Of a stretch of DNA of 51,701 nt, positions 33,087 to 42,500 are shown one piece after another (position 1 is the stretch's first letter; every line of letters starts with the position of its first letter). Both the position numbers and the translations under genes were made by a program. This DNA comes from an uncultured Eubacteriales bacterium. Lineage in GTDB: Bacteria > Bacillota > Clostridia > Oscillospirales > Acutalibacteraceae. The notes under the pieces were generated by a model. The model saw only the letters and a program-made list of their open reading frames with translations. It was not told the DNA's origin and did no database searches. The DNA lies in assembly GCA_949292775.1 (NCBI GenBank), contig CASFBL010000015.1:1-51701 (forward strand). Direction: 5' to 3'.

Positions 33087-35720
33087 ATGCCCAAGGAACT
33101 TGAAAAACAGTACAACCCGAAAAATGTAGAAGACAGAATCTATAAGTCCTGGCTCGACGCGAAATACTTTCACGCCAAACGCGAGCCGGGTAAAAAGACT
33201 TATACAATCGTCATCCCGCCACCCAATATTACAGGGCAGCTGCACATGGGCCACGCGCTTGACAACACTTTGCAGGATATTTTGATTCGCTATCACAGAA
33301 TGGCGGGTTATGATACGCTTTGGGTGCCCGGCACCGACCACGCCTCCATCGCGACAGAGGCAAAAATCGTGGAAGCTATGAAAAAAGAGGGCTTAACCAA
33401 AGAGGACATCGGCCGTGAAAAATTCCTGGAGCGCGCCTGGGCGTGGAAAGCGCAGTACGGCGGCAGAATTATCGAACAGCTTAAGAAAATGGGCTCGTCC
33501 TGCGACTGGGACCGTGAGCGCTTCACGCTCGATGAGGGCTGCAGCAAGGCAGTTAACGAGGTGTTCTGCAACCTTTATGAAAAAGGGCTTATCTACCGCG
33601 GTGAGCGCATTATCAACTGGTGCCCGCACTGCTTAACTTCCATTTCCGACGCAGAAGTGGAATATGAGGAACAGGCAGGGCATTTCTGGCATCTGCGCTA
33701 CCCGTTCAAAGACGGCAGCGGTTATTTAGAGCTTGCGACCACGCGCCCGGAGACCCTTTTGGGCGATACAGCAGTCGCGGTCAATCCGAAAGACGAACGC
33801 TACAAAGATGTGGTGGGAAAAACACTCATTCTGCCGATTGTTCACCGTGAAATCCCGGTTGTTGCCGACGATTATGTGGAAATGGATTTCGGAACAGGCG
33901 TCGTGAAAATCACGCCCGCCCACGACCCCAACGACTTTGAGGTCGGGCTTCGCCATAATCTGGAAGTCATTAATGTGTTGACGCCGGATGCGAAAATTAC
34001 CGAGGATTACCCGCAATATGCCGGCATGGACCGCTACGAAGCGAGAAAAGCCATTGTTGAAGATTTGAAAGCCGAGGGTGCGCTTGTCGAAATCGAAGAC
34101 TATTCGCACAATGTCGGCACCTGCTACCGCTGCGGCACGACCGTCGAGCCGCGCGTGTCGAAGCAGTGGTTTGTCAAGATGAAACCGCTGGCAGGCCCCG
34201 CCATAGACGCCGTGAAAAAAGGCGACACCCGCTTTATTCCGCAGCGTTTTGAAAAAGTTTATTTCCATTGGCTTGAAAATATCCGTGACTGGTGCATTTC
34301 CCGCCAGCTTTGGTGGGGTCACCGTATTCCGGCGTGGTACTGCGCCGACTGCGGCGAAATCACCGTTTCGCGCACAGAACCCACGGCGTGCACCCATTGC
34401 GGCAGCAAAAATATTGAACAAGACCCCGACACGCTCGATACCTGGTTCTCTTCAGCCTTGTGGCCGTTCTCCACGCTCGGCTGGCCGGATGAGACCGAGG
34501 ATTTGAAGCATTATTACCCGACCAATACACTCGTTACAGGCTACGACATTATTCCGTTCTGGGTCATGCGCATGATGTTCTCAGGCCTTGAGCAAACCGG
34601 GCAGGTCCCGTTTGACACCGTGCTCATTCACGGGCTTGTGCGCGATGCGCAGGGGCGCAAGATGTCGAAGTCCTTGGGCAACGGCATTGACCCCTTGGAA
34701 ATCATTGACAAATACGGTGCGGACGCACTGCGCTTTACGCTTGCAACGGGCAACAGCCCCGGAAACGATATGCGTTTCTCTGACGAGCGCGTGGAAGCCA
34801 GCCGCAACTTCGCCAATAAGATTTGGAATGCCGCCCGGTTCATTTTGATGAACCTGCCGGAAAACGAGCCTGCGCCTTATATCCCGCAGGCGCTTGAAAT
34901 TGAAGACAAGTGGATTTTAAGCCAGTACAACACCTTGGTTGCCGGTGTAACAGATTCTCTTGAAAAATTCGAACTCGGCATGGCGGTTCAGAAACTCTAC
35001 GACTTCATTTGGGATGTTTTCTGCGACTGGTATATCGAGATTGCCAAAATCCGCTTGAACGGTGATGACGCTGACCGAAAAGCAACTGCATGTGCGGTGC
35101 TTGTGTATGTTATGTCCAACACCCTCAAACTTTTGCACCCGTTCATGCCGTTTATTACCGAGGAAATTTGGCAGACCCTCCCGCACGAAGGCGAAAGCAT
35201 CATGGTTTCCGACTGGCCGAAAGCCGACAGCGCGCTGAATTTTGTCGCTGAAGAGGATGAAATGAGCCGAATCATGACCGCGATTAAAGCGGTGCGTAAC
35301 CGCCGCGCGGAAATGAATGTCGCCCCCTCGAAAAAGGCGAAAATTTTCATTGAGACCGCTTACACAGATACCTTCCAAAAGGGCACGGTGTTCTTTACGC
35401 GGTTGGCTTCGGCGAGCGAAGTCGAAGTTGCAACGGCTTTTGACGGTATGGATTCCGCAGTTTCCATTATCACAGAAAGTGCGCGGCTGTATATCCCGAT
35501 GGATGAGCTCGTAGACTTTAAAGCTGAGCTTGCACGCCTGAATAAAGAAAAAGCCGGGGTGCAGAAAGAGCTGGATTTCGTTAATAACAAGCTCAATAAC
35601 GAAAACTTTGTCAGCAAGGCACCGGCAGCGGTCGTGGAAGGCCAGCGTCAGGCGAAAGCACAGCTTGAGGAAAAAATGGCGCTGATTTTGGAAAGCATCG
35701 CCAAAATCGAAAACCGCTGA
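33087..35720 (+). CDS. valS: Valyl-tRNA synthetase
   Basis: An 877-residue class I synthetase, which charges tRNA-Val in the cytosol. The HIGH motif is in [14 protein letters not shown] (about residues 43-56), the KMSKS motif in [10 protein letters not shown], and the editing (CP1) domain and a C-terminal coiled-coil arm ([19 protein letters not shown]) are present. The N-terminus [23 protein letters not shown] is typical of ValS and separates it from IleS and LeuS. AAAGGAG precedes the ATG. Controlled by the T-box leader. Only weak hairpins follow the stop (about 35730-35780). Confidence 0.97.
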   Translation: MPKELEKQYNPKNVEDRIYKSWLDAKYFHAKREPGKKTYTIVIPPPNITGQLHMGHALDNTLQDILIRYHRMAGYDTLWVPGTDHASIATEAKIVEAMKKEGLTKEDIGREKFLERAWAWKAQYGGRIIEQLKKMGSSCDWDRERFTLDEGCSKAVNEVFCNLYEKGLIYRGERIINWCPHCLTSISDAEVEYEEQAGHFWHLRYPFKDGSGYLELATTRPETLLGDTAVAVNPKDERYKDVVGKTLILPIVHREIPVVADDYVEMDFGTGVVKITPAHDPNDFEVGLRHNLEVINVLTPDAKITEDYPQYAGMDRYEARKAIVEDLKAEGALVEIEDYSHNVGTCYRCGTTVEPRVSKQWFVKMKPLAGPAIDAVKKGDTRFIPQRFEKVYFHWLENIRDWCISRQLWWGHRIPAWYCADCGEITVSRTEPTACTHCGSKNIEQDPDTLDTWFSSALWPFSTLGWPDETEDLKHYYPTNTLVTGYDIIPFWVMRMMFSGLEQTGQVPFDTVLIHGLVRDAQGRKMSKSLGNGIDPLEIIDKYGADALRFTLATGNSPGNDMRFSDERVEASRNFANKIWNAARFILMNLPENEPAPYIPQALEIEDKWILSQYNTLVAGVTDSLEKFELGMAVQKLYDFIWDVFCDWYIEIAKIRLNGDDADRKATACAVLVYVMSNTLKLLHPFMPFITEEIWQTLPHEGESIMVSDWPKADSALNFVAEEDEMSRIMTAIKAVRNRRAEMNVAPSKKAKIFIETAYTDTFQKGTVFFTRLASASEVEVATAFDGMDSAVSIITESARLYIPMDELVDFKAELARLNKEKAGVQKELDFVNNKLNNENFVSKAPAAVVEGQRQAKAQLEEKMALILESIAKIENR

Positions 35721-35823
35721 ATAAAGCTGTAAGCCGCAGTTTTGAGCTTCGGCTTCTAAAGAAGCAGGGGGTTGCTTTTTCGCTTTTCCGAATTTCTGCT
35801 TTTTAACAAAGTTGAAACATTTT

Positions 35824-35840
35824 TGTTACGGCTTTGTAAC
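35824..35840 (+). promoter_or_regulatory. WalR-like direct repeat upstream of the GT8 gene
   Basis: TGTTAC, five bases (GGCTT), TGTAAC: an exact match to the WalR (YycF) pattern TGTWAH-N5-TGTWAH. It is also a 5-bp inverted repeat. It lies 43 bp before the glycosyltransferase start. Other OmpR-family regulators use similar repeats. Confidence 0.4.
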
Positions 35841-35882
35841 CCGGCAGAATTAGAATGGGGAAAGAAAAAAGGAGATTACTTT

Positions 35883-36686
35883 ATGAATATATTGGTTACC
35901 TTGGATGCAAATTATTTAGAGCCTCTGTGCCACCTGCTTCGCTCTTTTGACAGAACGCATCCGCAGAGAGAACTGCATATTTATGTTGCCCATTCTTCTC
36001 TGACGGCAGAGCATTTTGAAAAAATCAGCGAAGCGGCAGGCGCGCGCAACAAGGTGTATAATATCTGCGTGTCGGAAGATATGCTCAAAGACGCTCCGGT
36101 GCTTAAGCGTATCACAAAATCGACCTATTACCGCCTGTTTGCGGCGGCATATTTGCCAAAAGATGTAGACAGGGTTTTGTATATCGACCCCGATACGCTG
36201 GTGCTGCGCGATTTGTCATCGCTTTATGATCTGGATTTCGGCAGCAACCTTTACGCCGGGTGCAGTCATGTCGGCTGGTTCCGGAATTTCCTCAACACAA
36301 CGCGGCTGAAAATGACGCGGAAAACCCCTTATGTCAATGCCGGTATTTTGATGATCAACCTTGCCGAGCTGCGAAAAGAGTTTTCTGCAGAGGAAATCTT
36401 CCGCTATATTGAGAAAAATGCGTCTAAGCTGCTGCTGGCCGACCAGGATGTGCTCAACGCGCTTTATTATGACCGTATGCTCGTTTTGGACGAGTTCCTC
36501 TATAATTGCGACGAAAGCAGCTTCAAACGGCTTTGCGACCGCTTTGGGGAGACGCATGCGTTTGATTTTGTTCGGCAAAAGACCTGTATTTTGCATTACA
36601 ACGGAAAATACAAGCCGTGGCGCCCGGCTTATAAAGGCGTGCTGAACCGGTTTTATCCGGATGGATTGGATGCAGAGCAAGCATAA
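35883..36686 (+). CDS. Glycosyltransferase family 8 protein
   Basis: A 267-residue GT-A fold enzyme of family GT8, which transfers sugars (galactose or glucose type) from UDP-sugars, often to cell-surface polysaccharide. The nucleotide-sugar/metal motif is YIDPDTLVL (D-x-D), with YRLFAAAYLPKDVDRVLY before it, VNAGILMINL, DQDVLNAL and a C-terminal LHYNGKYKPW that carries the metal-binding histidine. ATG 35883 with GGAGA before it is chosen over an upstream open frame. The VTT gene starts 18 nt downstream. Acceptor unknown. Confidence 0.9.
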   Translation: MNILVTLDANYLEPLCHLLRSFDRTHPQRELHIYVAHSSLTAEHFEKISEAAGARNKVYNICVSEDMLKDAPVLKRITKSTYYRLFAAAYLPKDVDRVLYIDPDTLVLRDLSSLYDLDFGSNLYAGCSHVGWFRNFLNTTRLKMTRKTPYVNAGILMINLAELRKEFSAEEIFRYIEKNASKLLLADQDVLNALYYDRMLVLDEFLYNCDESSFKRLCDRFGETHAFDFVRQKTCILHYNGKYKPWRPAYKGVLNRFYPDGLDAEQA

Positions 36687-36704
36687 CAGTGAACGGGAAA
36701 AGAT

Positions 36705-37418
36705 ATGGTAAAAAAGTACTTTGAGAAATTGCGTCAAATGAATAAGAAAAATCTGATGATGATGCTGACCCCGCTTCTGATTCTGATTTTGATTGGTGCC
36801 GTTTTGTATTTCTGGTTTGGCCGCCGCCTGCTTGTGGTGGTCGAGCAGCCCGAGGTATTTAAAAACTGGATCGACGGGCTCGGCGCGTGGGGGGAAGTTG
36901 CCTTTGTTTCCATTCGCGCTGCCCAAACGATTTTTAAGTTTATCCCCGCCGAACCGCTTGAGGTTGCGTCCGGCTATGCATTCGGCATTTGGGGCGGGCT
37001 TTTGTGGTGTATGGTCGGCACAGAGCTTGGCAGTGCGGTCATCATTTTGCTGACCAAGCGCTTTGGCCTGCGCTTTGTTTCCAAGTTTACAGACCCGGAC
37101 AAGCTGAAATCCTTTTCTTTTTTGCAGGATAATCGAAAGCTTCGCCCGCTTTTGTTTGTCATCTATTTTATTCCCGGTGCGCCGAAAGATTTGCTGACTT
37201 ACTTTTTGGCGTTCACTGATTTGAAAATCTCCGAGTATCTTATCATTACCTCGATTGCCCGAATTCCGTCTATTATCACATCGACCATGTGCGGGGCGTA
37301 TTTCGGTGAAAAGAATTACCTTGCCGCTATTTTGATTTATGCGGTTACGCTTCTTATCAGCTTTGCCGGTATTTTGGTGTATCGCAAAATTGAAAAGCAT
37401 GAAAACAAGACGGATTGA
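36705..37418 (+). CDS. VTT domain (TVP38/TMEM64 family) membrane protein
   Basis: A 237-residue integral-membrane protein of the DedA-related VTT superfamily. One N-terminal span (about 18-40) is followed by the core with the signatures IPAEPLEVASGYAFGIWGG and GTELGSAVIILLTKRFG (re-entrant loop with glycines), then PGAPKDLLTYFLAF and two further spans. Relatives may act as lipid scramblases or transporters; the substrate is unknown. It follows the GT8 gene closely, so both are probably co-transcribed and may concern the cell surface. Confidence 0.88.
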   Translation: MVKKYFEKLRQMNKKNLMMMLTPLLILILIGAVLYFWFGRRLLVVVEQPEVFKNWIDGLGAWGEVAFVSIRAAQTIFKFIPAEPLEVASGYAFGIWGGLLWCMVGTELGSAVIILLTKRFGLRFVSKFTDPDKLKSFSFLQDNRKLRPLLFVIYFIPGAPKDLLTYFLAFTDLKISEYLIITSIARIPSIITSTMCGAYFGEKNYLAAILIYAVTLLISFAGILVYRKIEKHENKTD

Positions 37419-37436
37419 CAAAGATTTATAAAAATC

Positions 37437-37465
37437 TTGACAAATGCGTTTGATTTTAGTATGTT
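37437..37465 (+). promoter_or_regulatory. Promoter in front of a short structured leader
   Basis: TTGACA (37437-37442), a 17-nt spacer and TATGTT (37460-37465), 19 nt after the VTT stop codon. Transcription would start near 37472. Confidence 0.6.
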
Positions 37466-37471
37466 TTTTAT

Positions 37472-37543
37472 GTACCTTCTGTGGTTTACGGCCCGCAGAA
37501 AGAGAATAGTTTACAGGGCCTGCCCATTTGGGCAGGCTTTTTT
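37472..37543 (+). ncRNA. Candidate attenuator leader or small RNA (about 72 nt)
   Basis: Between the promoter at 37437-37465 and the gene at 37559 lie two hairpins: TTCTGTGG/CCGCAGAA (37477-37500) and a strong terminator GCCTGCCC/GGGCAGGC with six Ts (37518-37543). GGCCC in the first loop can pair with GGGCC (37516-37520), which would break the terminator. No known riboswitch class is recognised. Confidence 0.4.
37518..37543 (+). terminator. Strong terminator 16 nt before the next start codon
   Basis: GCCTGCCC, loop ATTT, GGGCAGGC, then six Ts. It may end the GT8-VTT unit, the short RNA, or both. Confidence 0.88.
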
Positions 37544-37558
37544 GTTAGGAGGATGCTT

Positions 37559-38020
37559 ATGGAAAAAGGAACAAAACGCGCGGTGTGGGTTTTGCTGTGG
37601 CTTATACAGGCGGCTTTGCTCATCGGCGCACTGTTGTTCGTGCTGAAAAGCCCAAATCTCGGCTGGGAAAGCCAAACGGTGTCTGTGATGAGCGAAACAC
37701 CAAATGACGGCGCTCGCGCGGTGACGCTTGAAAGCTATATGCCGAAATGTGGTCCGCTTTGCGACCAAAACACTTTGACCAATGCGCAGGGACTTCGTGC
37801 GAAATCTGCGGCAATCAATTCGGATTATGCCCACCGCTATGCGTTCGGCGCAGGGACAACCAACGACGGCGTGCAGCAAAGTATAGTGGAACAAAGCGAT
37901 GAAAAGCTCCGTTACACGCTGTCCAATTCCTATAACGATACCGTTTGGACAGTTTGGCTGTATTTTGACGGCGGCGAGCCGTGTGCGCTGGTGCGCAGCA
38001 ATACGGAGGTGCAGGCATGA
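37559..38020 (+). CDS. Hypothetical membrane-anchored protein, 153 residues
   Basis: No family is recognised. One hydrophobic span near the N-terminus (about residues 8-29, after MEKGTKR) anchors an otherwise polar domain, which should face outward. The domain has two cysteines in KCGPLCDQ and a beta-rich end (YTLSNSYNDTVWTVWLYFDG). AGGAGG lies 8 nt before ATG 37559. It overlaps the start of the next anchored protein gene (ATGA), so the two are translationally coupled and may work together outside the membrane. Confidence 0.68.
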   Translation: MEKGTKRAVWVLLWLIQAALLIGALLFVLKSPNLGWESQTVSVMSETPNDGARAVTLESYMPKCGPLCDQNTLTNAQGLRAKSAAINSDYAHRYAFGAGTTNDGVQQSIVEQSDEKLRYTLSNSYNDTVWTVWLYFDGGEPCALVRSNTEVQA

Positions 38021-38412
38021 AGAAAATTATCTTTTTTTGTGCGGCGCTTTTGGCGGAAACCGTTGTTTTGCTGACGTTTTTACTTTCGGGCGGTATTCCG
38101 ACAAAGCCGCTTGTGGAGTGGTCTTATGATGAAACCGGGAATTTCGTTGCCGCAGAAAGCCGTCTCGGTGAAGAAACAGTGAAACTAGTCAACGATGCAT
38201 TTTCTGCTTTTCTTGCAAAAGACGAAAATACCAATAAGACTTTTCTGCCGGAGGTAACCGCCAGCGGCGAAGATGTGTTTGTTTTGACCCTGCAATTTGT
38301 TTCCAAAGACGAAAACAGCGTTTTGCATAAGGGAGACACCGTAGAAATGTGGGTGACTGCCGACGAGAACGACGCCGTTACGGTTTCGTTTCAGCCGGTA
38401 ACTGCAAACTAA
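38017..38412 (+). CDS. Hypothetical secreted or anchored protein, 131 residues
   Basis: No family is recognised. The N-terminus MKKIIFFCAALLAETVVLLT is a signal peptide or single anchor; the rest is an acidic, beta-rich domain (EDVFVLTLQFVSKD, DTVEMWVTADENDAVTVSF). GGAGGTG precedes ATG 38017, which overlaps the stop of the previous gene. The shared layout of short anchor plus small outer domain suggests a functional pair with the 153-residue protein. Confidence 0.68.
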   Translation: MKKIIFFCAALLAETVVLLTFLLSGGIPTKPLVEWSYDETGNFVAAESRLGEETVKLVNDAFSAFLAKDENTNKTFLPEVTASGEDVFVLTLQFVSKDENSVLHKGDTVEMWVTADENDAVTVSFQPVTAN

Positions 38413-38415
38413 AGC

Positions 38416-38444
38416 TTGACGCATCTTTTAAAAACGGGTAAAAT
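38416..38444 (+). promoter_or_regulatory. Promoter of the broken GNAT gene
   Basis: TTGACG (38416-38421), a 17-nt spacer and TAAAAT (38439-38444). Confidence 0.65.
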
Positions 38445-38476
38445 TTCCTTTGAATTTGAAAGTCGGAGGGATTTTT

Positions 38477-38611
38477 ATGCCGCAAACCGTGCGTGCTTAT
38501 ACTTTAAGAGACTTAAATAAAATGACCGAAATTTGGAACGAAGTCGTGCGCGCAGGCAATGCGTTCCCGCAAACAGACCCGCTGACTTTAAAAGAAGCGG
38601 AAGCTTTTTCG
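38477..38611 (+). pseudogene. N-terminal fragment of a GNAT acetyltransferase gene
   Basis: After a promoter, GGAGGG and ATG 38477, the frame encodes about 44 residues typical of a GNAT N-terminus (MPQTVRAYTLRDLNKMTEIW, then NAFPQTDPLTLKEAEAF). The homology ends near 38605-38611; the frame then runs as unrelated sequence to a stop at 38666-38668. The remaining roughly 100 residues of an acetyltransferase are missing. The joint leads directly into a LysR fragment in another frame, as expected from a deletion. Confidence 0.75.
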
Positions 38612-38982
38612 GCGTCTGCGCTCCGACCCATCGGCTGGCGGGGCGGACAGTTTCTTTGGAAGAACTAGCCGGTGAACGGCTCATTCTGCGCGAACCCGGT
38701 TCCGGCACAAGGGCGATTTTTGAAGCCGGGTTACATAGCCGAAATTATACACTCAATCATTTTCACGGCGTTGTGACAATCAGTGATTTTTCCACTATTA
38801 AATCTTTAACCGCCGACGGTCTCGGCGTATCTTTTCTGTATGCGCCGGTTGTTAGAAAGGAGCTTAAAGCCGGCACGCTTGCACGGTTTGATTTGGCGGA
38901 CCTCCCTATGTGCGGCGCGTTTTATTTTGTGTGCCTGAAAGATAATCTTTTTGCCGAGAATTGGCTTTCGTGGCTGTCTTAA
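38612..38982 (+). pseudogene. C-terminal fragment of a LysR-type regulator gene
   Basis: From about 38609 the frame encodes the second half of a LysR substrate-binding domain: GVCAPTHRLAGRTVSLEELA, then RLILREPGSGTR, SLTADGLGVSFLYAPVV, and the normal C-terminal end. The helix-turn-helix and the first half of the sensor domain are missing. The frame stays open upstream only across the out-of-frame GNAT fragment and has no ribosome-binding site of its own, so a working regulator is not expected. Confidence 0.78.
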
Positions 38983-39021
38983 CATTTTATAAGGAAAAAA
39001 GCAAATCAACAAAAAGAACAT

Positions 39022-39060
39022 AACCCCGGCAGGACCGTAAAGCGCGGTCACGCCGGGGTT
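39022..39060. terminator. Terminator between the LysR fragment and the GNAT gene
   Basis: AACCCCGGC and GCCGGGGTT enclose an inner GACCG/CGGTC stem; T-rich sequence follows on both sides of this convergent gap. Confidence 0.8.
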
Positions 39061-39098
39061 ATTCATGTTTTTTCAGTTGTATAAGGGTATCAGTTTCC

Positions 39099-39527
39099 TC
39101 AGAAGAAAAGCTCCATGTCCCGGTGGGGGATTCGTCCGTCCAAATACTCGTCGCCGTATTCCTGAAAACCCAATTTGTTATAAAAGGGAACGGCATAGCT
39201 TTGCGCGCTGACATACGCCCGCACAGCGCCCGTTTCTTTGGCGCGTTCTAACAGCATGGAAACGATTTTTGCGCCGAGATGCTGCCCACGGTAGGCTTTT
39301 TCAACCGCAATTCTGCCGATTTTTGCAGTGCCGTCCGGCAGCAGGAATAAACGCCCGGTTGCGACCGGTGTTTCGCCGTCAAACAATACCAAATGCGGGC
39401 AGGTTTCGTCATGTTCGTCAAATTCCTCTTCTTCGGTGTAGCCCTGCTCGGTTATAAACACATGCCGCCGCACCAGCGCCGAAGGGGCAAAATCCTCGCC
39501 GGGTTCATACCAGACCGCGTGCGTCAT
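39099..39527 (-). CDS. GNAT family N-acetyltransferase
   Basis: A 142-residue acetyltransferase of the YjcF/ElaA-like GNAT group. The acetyl-CoA loop is IGRIAVEKAYRGQHLGAKIV (R-G-x-x-L-G pattern, about residues 70-89), with LVLFDGETPVATGRLF before it and FYNKLGFQEYGDEYLDGRIPH as the typical end. The substrate is unknown. The ATG overlaps the stop of the beta-galactosidase gene (ATGA), so it is the second gene of that operon, perhaps to acetylate a sugar, although that link is only contextual. Confidence 0.85.
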   Translation of the reverse strand: MTHAVWYEPGEDFAPSALVRRHVFITEQGYTEEEEFDEHDETCPHLVLFDGETPVATGRLFLLPDGTAKIGRIAVEKAYRGQHLGAKIVSMLLERAKETGAVRAYVSAQSYAVPFYNKLGFQEYGDEYLDGRIPHRDMELFF

Positions 39528-42500
39528 TTCTTTTCACCGCCCAAAACCGGCTGCATGACAAACTCGAATTTCAGCGTATTCTGAACAGAGAACCGGTATT
39601 TTTCCAGTGTATCCGGACCGCAGGAGCCGGAACCGGCGCCGCGCACAAACCCGTCTAAAGAAACGAATGTCGTGTTCTGTGCATATAAATCTTCTTGGTG
39701 TTTGGCTTTGCACAGCAGCTCTTGCGTATAGTTGTGTGCGCTGAAGCTGAATTTCGGCGCCCCGGAAAAGATAACGCCGTTGCCGTCAGCATCCGTCAGA
39801 CGCAAATATTTTGTGTCGCCGTGGTTGCCGTTATCCTGAGGCTTTATGTAAGCTTCATGCATGTCTGCAACTGTGCTTTCATAAATGCCGATTGGCGCCT
39901 GCACATGAATATCCGGCAGATTTTCGGAAGCACCTCTGCCGTAATAGAGAATATGAGAAAATGACCGCGGCAATTCAATGGTTACGCCGAAACGCGGCAA
40001 ATCCTTTTTGCCGAAGAAAGCGCGTTCAAGCGTGGCTTCCACCTTCATGGTGCCGTCCGGATATACTGCGTATTCCATTTTGCAGACATACCACGGTAAA
40101 AATCCGGGCGCAAGCGCATACCGAACGCTGACAGCAATGTGGTCGTTGACCTCTTTGGCTGTGATGCCGGTAAATCGTGGTTTGATTTTCGCTGTCTTTT
40201 TCCGAATTTTAGCAACACTGCCGCAATACGCTTCATTGTCAATGGGTGCACGGTGCACATTCGGCAAAAAGCCGTAGTTTTCCGAGACCGGCATAATATT
40301 GAGCAGTTCCTGCCCGTTTATCTTGTAGCTTTCCAGTGCGCCGGTTTCGCGGCTGAACGCGACAGAGCAAGTGGGCGAGGTGATTACATAGCAGTCGTTC
40401 TGTTCGGTGAGCAATGCTTTTTTGCTCTTATCGATTTGCACGGTAAACGGTACATCATTTAAAAGGAACTGTTCGTGTGCAATTGTTTCTCCGCTGTCTT
40501 TATCTATATAAGTGAAATTCAGCAAATAGTCGTGCTCGCGGTTTTTCATTTCCGTCGGGATTTTTACCAGAGCTTCGCCCATGGGCGGTACATCCGTGCT
40601 CAATGAACCGCTGCTGACCGGCTTGCCGTTTTCACAAAGCACCCAGTTTACTTGAATATAGTCAGAACTGCGGAATCGGTTTGTGTTAATGAATTTATAT
40701 GTATCCGTATCCATTTTCAAAGCGCGCAGCGGGCGGTATACCTCTTTCATTTCCAAGGCACCCGTGTGCGGTGTTCTGTCCGGATAGAAAAGGCCGTCTA
40801 CACAGAAGTTGCTGTCGTGCATTTCTTCTTTGTGGTCGCCGCCATAGGTGTATTCATAGGGGTACGGGTCGTCTTGGTCGTGGTGCACGGCGTGGTCGCA
40901 CCATTCCCAAATGCAGCCGCCCATCAGCTTGTCACTGGAATAGAATACCTGCCAGTAGTCTTCCAGTGCGCCGGGGCCAACGCCCATAGCGTGTGCATAT
41001 TCACAAAGGTAAAACGGCTTGCCTTTATATTTGTCGCCCCGCAGTCCGTCACGCGTTTTGATTACATCGGGAATGCCGGTATACATTTCGGATACGACAT
41101 CGTATGCCACGCGGGAGGTGCGGACAACGCCTTCATAGTGCACCGGGATTTCCGGGCAGACTTCTTTGAGATATGCATAGCATTTGTCCTGGTTGCTGTA
41201 ACCGCCCGACTCATTGCCAAGCGACCACATGGTGATAGAGGGGTGGTTGCGGTCGCGCAGATACATCCGGCTGACGCGGTCCACATAGCGCGGCTCCCAT
41301 TTCGGATTGTGGCTGAGCAGGTTGGGCTTGTAAAGCTTGTGCGGTCCGACAGAGCCGGTGCCGTGCGTTTCAATATCTGCTTCATCCACAATGTAAAGAC
41401 CCAGCACATCGGCAAGCGAGAGCAGCATGGGGTCGGGCGGGTAATGCGAGGTGCGCACCGTGTTTACATTAAACTGCTTCATCAGCGTCAAATCTTTTCG
41501 AATGTCTTCTGCTGTCATGACATAGCCTGTCAGCGCATGGCTGTCGTGGTGATTGACGCCTTTCATTTTAATGGGTGTGTCGTTGAATTTAAAAACTTCC
41601 CCGTCGATACGAATGGTTTTAAATCCCGTGATATTGCGAACGACGCTTAAAACTTGGTCCCCTTTGCGCAGGGTGAGAAACAGGTCATAGACCTTTGGTT
41701 CTTCTGCATTCCATTCGGTTACATCCAGTTGCTCAAATGAGAAAACGGTGTTTTTCTGCGCGTCTGTTTTGGTTTGTGCAAGCACAGCGTCGCCGTCATA
41801 CAACGCAGCTTCCAGTGTGTGCCCTTCTGTTTCTCCGAGCACATCGGCAGTCACCGTCAAATCGTAGCGGCCGTTTTTGTCCCGTTGTGTTTTCAGCTGA
41901 AAATCGTTTAAATAGCATTGATCCAGGCTATACAGCAGTACATCGCGGAAAATGCCTGTCTCCCGGAACATATCCTGACACTCTAAATATGTGCCGGTGC
42001 TGTATCTGTGTACTACACAAACAATTTCGTTTTCACCGGCGGTAAGGCAGCTTGTAACATCAAATTCCGCCGTGTTGTGCGAGCCTTCACTGTACCCGAC
42101 AAATTTGCCGTTGACATATAGGTCAAGACACGGTGCTACGCCGAGAAAACTGAGAATATATTTTTTTGCCGGTGTGTCCAGTGTGAATACCTTGCGGTAG
42201 ACGCCGACCGGCATTTCGTCCGGCAGCTGCGGCGGCATCAGATGAAATTCATAACGGCTGTTTAAATAAATCGGTGCACAATACCCGGTTCTCTGCCAGG
42301 TGGAGGGCACCTGAATCTTGTCAAATTGTATTTCTTCCGTTTTGAACTGTGTCGGAAGAAGCGAGAGCTTTTCGTAATATTTGAACTCCCATTCCCCGGA
42401 AAGAACCTGCACAAGGTCGCTGTGGTAACGCTCCGTCAGGCAGTCGTTTTCTTGCAGAGCGGCCTTATTTGTGTAGGGAATAAAATAAGCCCTGCCCTGA

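Noticed and set aside
35721-35790. Terminator after valS
   Set aside because: AAGCCG/CGGCTT and AAGCA/TGCTT stems are short and only the second has a T run; not strong enough to list as a feature.
36216-37421. Open frame of 401 codons on the minus strand
   Set aside because: Spans antisense across both the GT8 and VTT genes; composition is that of a shadow frame.
40652-41650. Open frame of 332 codons on the plus strand
   Set aside because: Antisense to the catalytic part of lacZ, with no start signal and no recognisable domain.
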